DNA of 5,866 nucleotides from the NCBI GenBank assembly GCA_035319145.1, contig DATHDH010000252.1, positions 1 through 5,866 of the forward strand. Reading direction: 5' to 3'. Source of the stretch: JAAYUK01 sp035319145 (GTDB taxonomy: Bacteria > Nitrospirota > Thermodesulfovibrionia > Thermodesulfovibrionales > Dissulfurispiraceae). Within the stretch, counting starts at the first letter, position 1. Each line of letters begins with the position of its first letter. This document shows positions 5,043 to 5,866 of this stretch, in pieces. The position numbers were made by a program, and so were the translations under genes. The notes under the pieces were generated by a model. The model had not been told where the DNA came from. It saw only the letters and a program-made list of their open reading frames with translations, and made no database searches.

Positions 5043-5866
5043 CGGCTCGACATGTTCCCGTCCTTCTTGAAGAGGTGCTTGCCATGATGGCGATACGTCA
5101 GGATGGTTCGTACATTGACGCTACAGTGGGCCTGGGCGGCCACAGTGCCGAGATCTGCGCGCGACTCGGCCATGGCGGCAGGCTGCTGGGCATCGACAGG
5201 GATGATGCAGCCCTTCAAGCGGCTTCAGAACGTTTGCAGTGCGAGTGCATCACGCTTCGTAAGGCGGCATTCGCTGATCTTGCAGCAGTGGCGGGAGAAG
5301 AGGGGTTCGCATCGTGTGACGGCATTCTGTTCGACTTGGGCGTTTCGATGATGCAGCTCAAGGACCATTCTCGCGGCTTCAGCTTCGCCTCGCAAGAACG
5401 CCTTGACATGCGCATGGATCCGGAGCTGATTATCAGCGCCCGGGATTTGGTAAACAAAGCTTCAGAGCGGGAACTCGAAAGGATACTTCGGGAGAACGGG
5501 GAAGAGCCTTTTGCACGTCGCATTGCGCGGCGCATCTGTGAAGAGCGGCGCAAGGACACTATCGACACATGTATGCAGCTTGCCGATATCGTCAGCGCGG
5601 CATACGGGAGACGCGGGAAGAAACACCCGGCAACGAGGACGTTCCAGGCGCTTCGCATTGAGGTCAACAAGGAATTGGACCAATTGCGCGACGGGCTGGC
5701 TGCCGCAGCGCACCTTCTTCGCACAGGGGGCAGGCTCTGCGTCATATCCTATCATTCGCTCGAAGACAGGGTGGTCAAACAGTTTATGCGTGAGAATGCT
5801 CGAGAAGGACTCTTCGGCCTGCTGACAAAGAAACCGGTTGTTGCAAGCCGCCCGGAAACAGCGGCG
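5039..5866 (+). CDS. rsmH: RsmH (MraW), 16S rRNA m4C1402 methyltransferase (3' end missing)
   Basis: SAM-dependent enzyme that N4-methylates C1402 in the 16S rRNA decoding centre, usually the second gene of the dcw cluster. The frame is open for 276 codons to the window edge, about 25-35 short of the usual end. The start is taken as TTG at 5039, overlapping the mraZ TGA (TTGA), because it restores the conserved N-terminal HVPVLLEEVL (5-14); the next in-frame ATGs at 5084 and 5087 would delete it. Motifs: SAM loop DATVGLGGHS (27-36), GIDRD (51-55), DGILFDLGVS (94-103), RGFSF (112-116), LDMRMD (122-127), HPATRTFQALRIEVN (196-210) and VISYHSLEDR (235-244). The usual VSSxQL reads VSMMQL here. Shine-Dalgarno before TTG is weak, so translation is probably coupled to mraZ termination. 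Confidence 0.94.
   Translation, partial: MTARHVPVLLEEVLAMMAIRQDGSYIDATVGLGGHSAEICARLGHGGRLLGIDRDDAALQAASERLQCECITLRKAAFADLAAVAGEEGFASCDGILFDLGVSMMQLKDHSRGFSFASQERLDMRMDPELIISARDLVNKASERELERILRENGEEPFARRIARRICEERRKDTIDTCMQLADIVSAAYGRRGKKHPATRTFQALRIEVNKELDQLRDGLAAAAHLLRTGGRLCVISYHSLEDRVVKQFMRENAREGLFGLLTKKPVVASRPETAA

Noticed and set aside
4880..5745. Minus-strand open frames opposite mraZ and rsmH
   Set aside because: They have low-complexity Arg/Ser-rich translations typical of antisense frames; the plus-strand rsmH frame with all conserved motifs explains the region.

Overview
The window carries eight protein-coding genes, two of them cut by the window edges, packed with little intergenic space and no sign of mobile DNA, CRISPR or structural RNA genes. 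It looks like an ordinary chromosomal housekeeping region of a Gram-negative-type bacterium with moderate GC. The combination of a PilZ-plus-receiver protein, a LarB homologue, an FmdB zinc ribbon and this style of MraZ would fit a member of the Desulfobacterota (Geobacter-like) or Nitrospirota. That placement is an impression from protein style, not a search result.

Layout: (1) bases 1-624, plus strand: the 3' part of rimI (ribosomal protein S18 N-acetyltransferase), then a small FmdB-type zinc-ribbon gene. (2) Bases 635-658: a hairpin between convergent genes, probably a shared terminator. (3) Bases 671-4436, minus strand, transcribed leftward: bioF (biotin synthesis), a PilZ-receiver fusion, gpsA (glycerol-3-phosphate dehydrogenase) and larB (nickel-pincer cofactor synthesis). 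gpsA and larB overlap by 8 nt and are probably translationally coupled. gpsA has its own candidate promoter very close to its start codon. (4) Bases 4437-4586: a divergent promoter region. The mraZ side has a near-consensus sigma-70 promoter (TTGACA, 17 nt, TATCAT) followed by three 10-nt-spaced GTGG repeats, the classical MraZ operator. The bioF side has a perfect TATAAT. (5) Bases 4587-5866, plus strand: mraZ and then rsmH (mraW), the start of a division and cell wall (dcw) cluster that continues beyond the window. rsmH starts at a TTG overlapping the mraZ stop codon and is open to the window end.

Functionally the neighbours are a mixed set: translation (rimI, rsmH), lipid precursor supply (gpsA), cofactor synthesis (bioF, larB), c-di-GMP or phosphorelay signalling (PilZ-receiver) and cell-division control (mraZ). 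I found no convincing new biological system. The points most worth a second look are the PilZ-receiver fusion with a degenerate PilZ motif, larB without its partner genes but coupled to gpsA, the nearly leaderless gpsA promoter that shares an 8-mer with the MraZ operator, and small departures from family consensus in BioF and RsmH.
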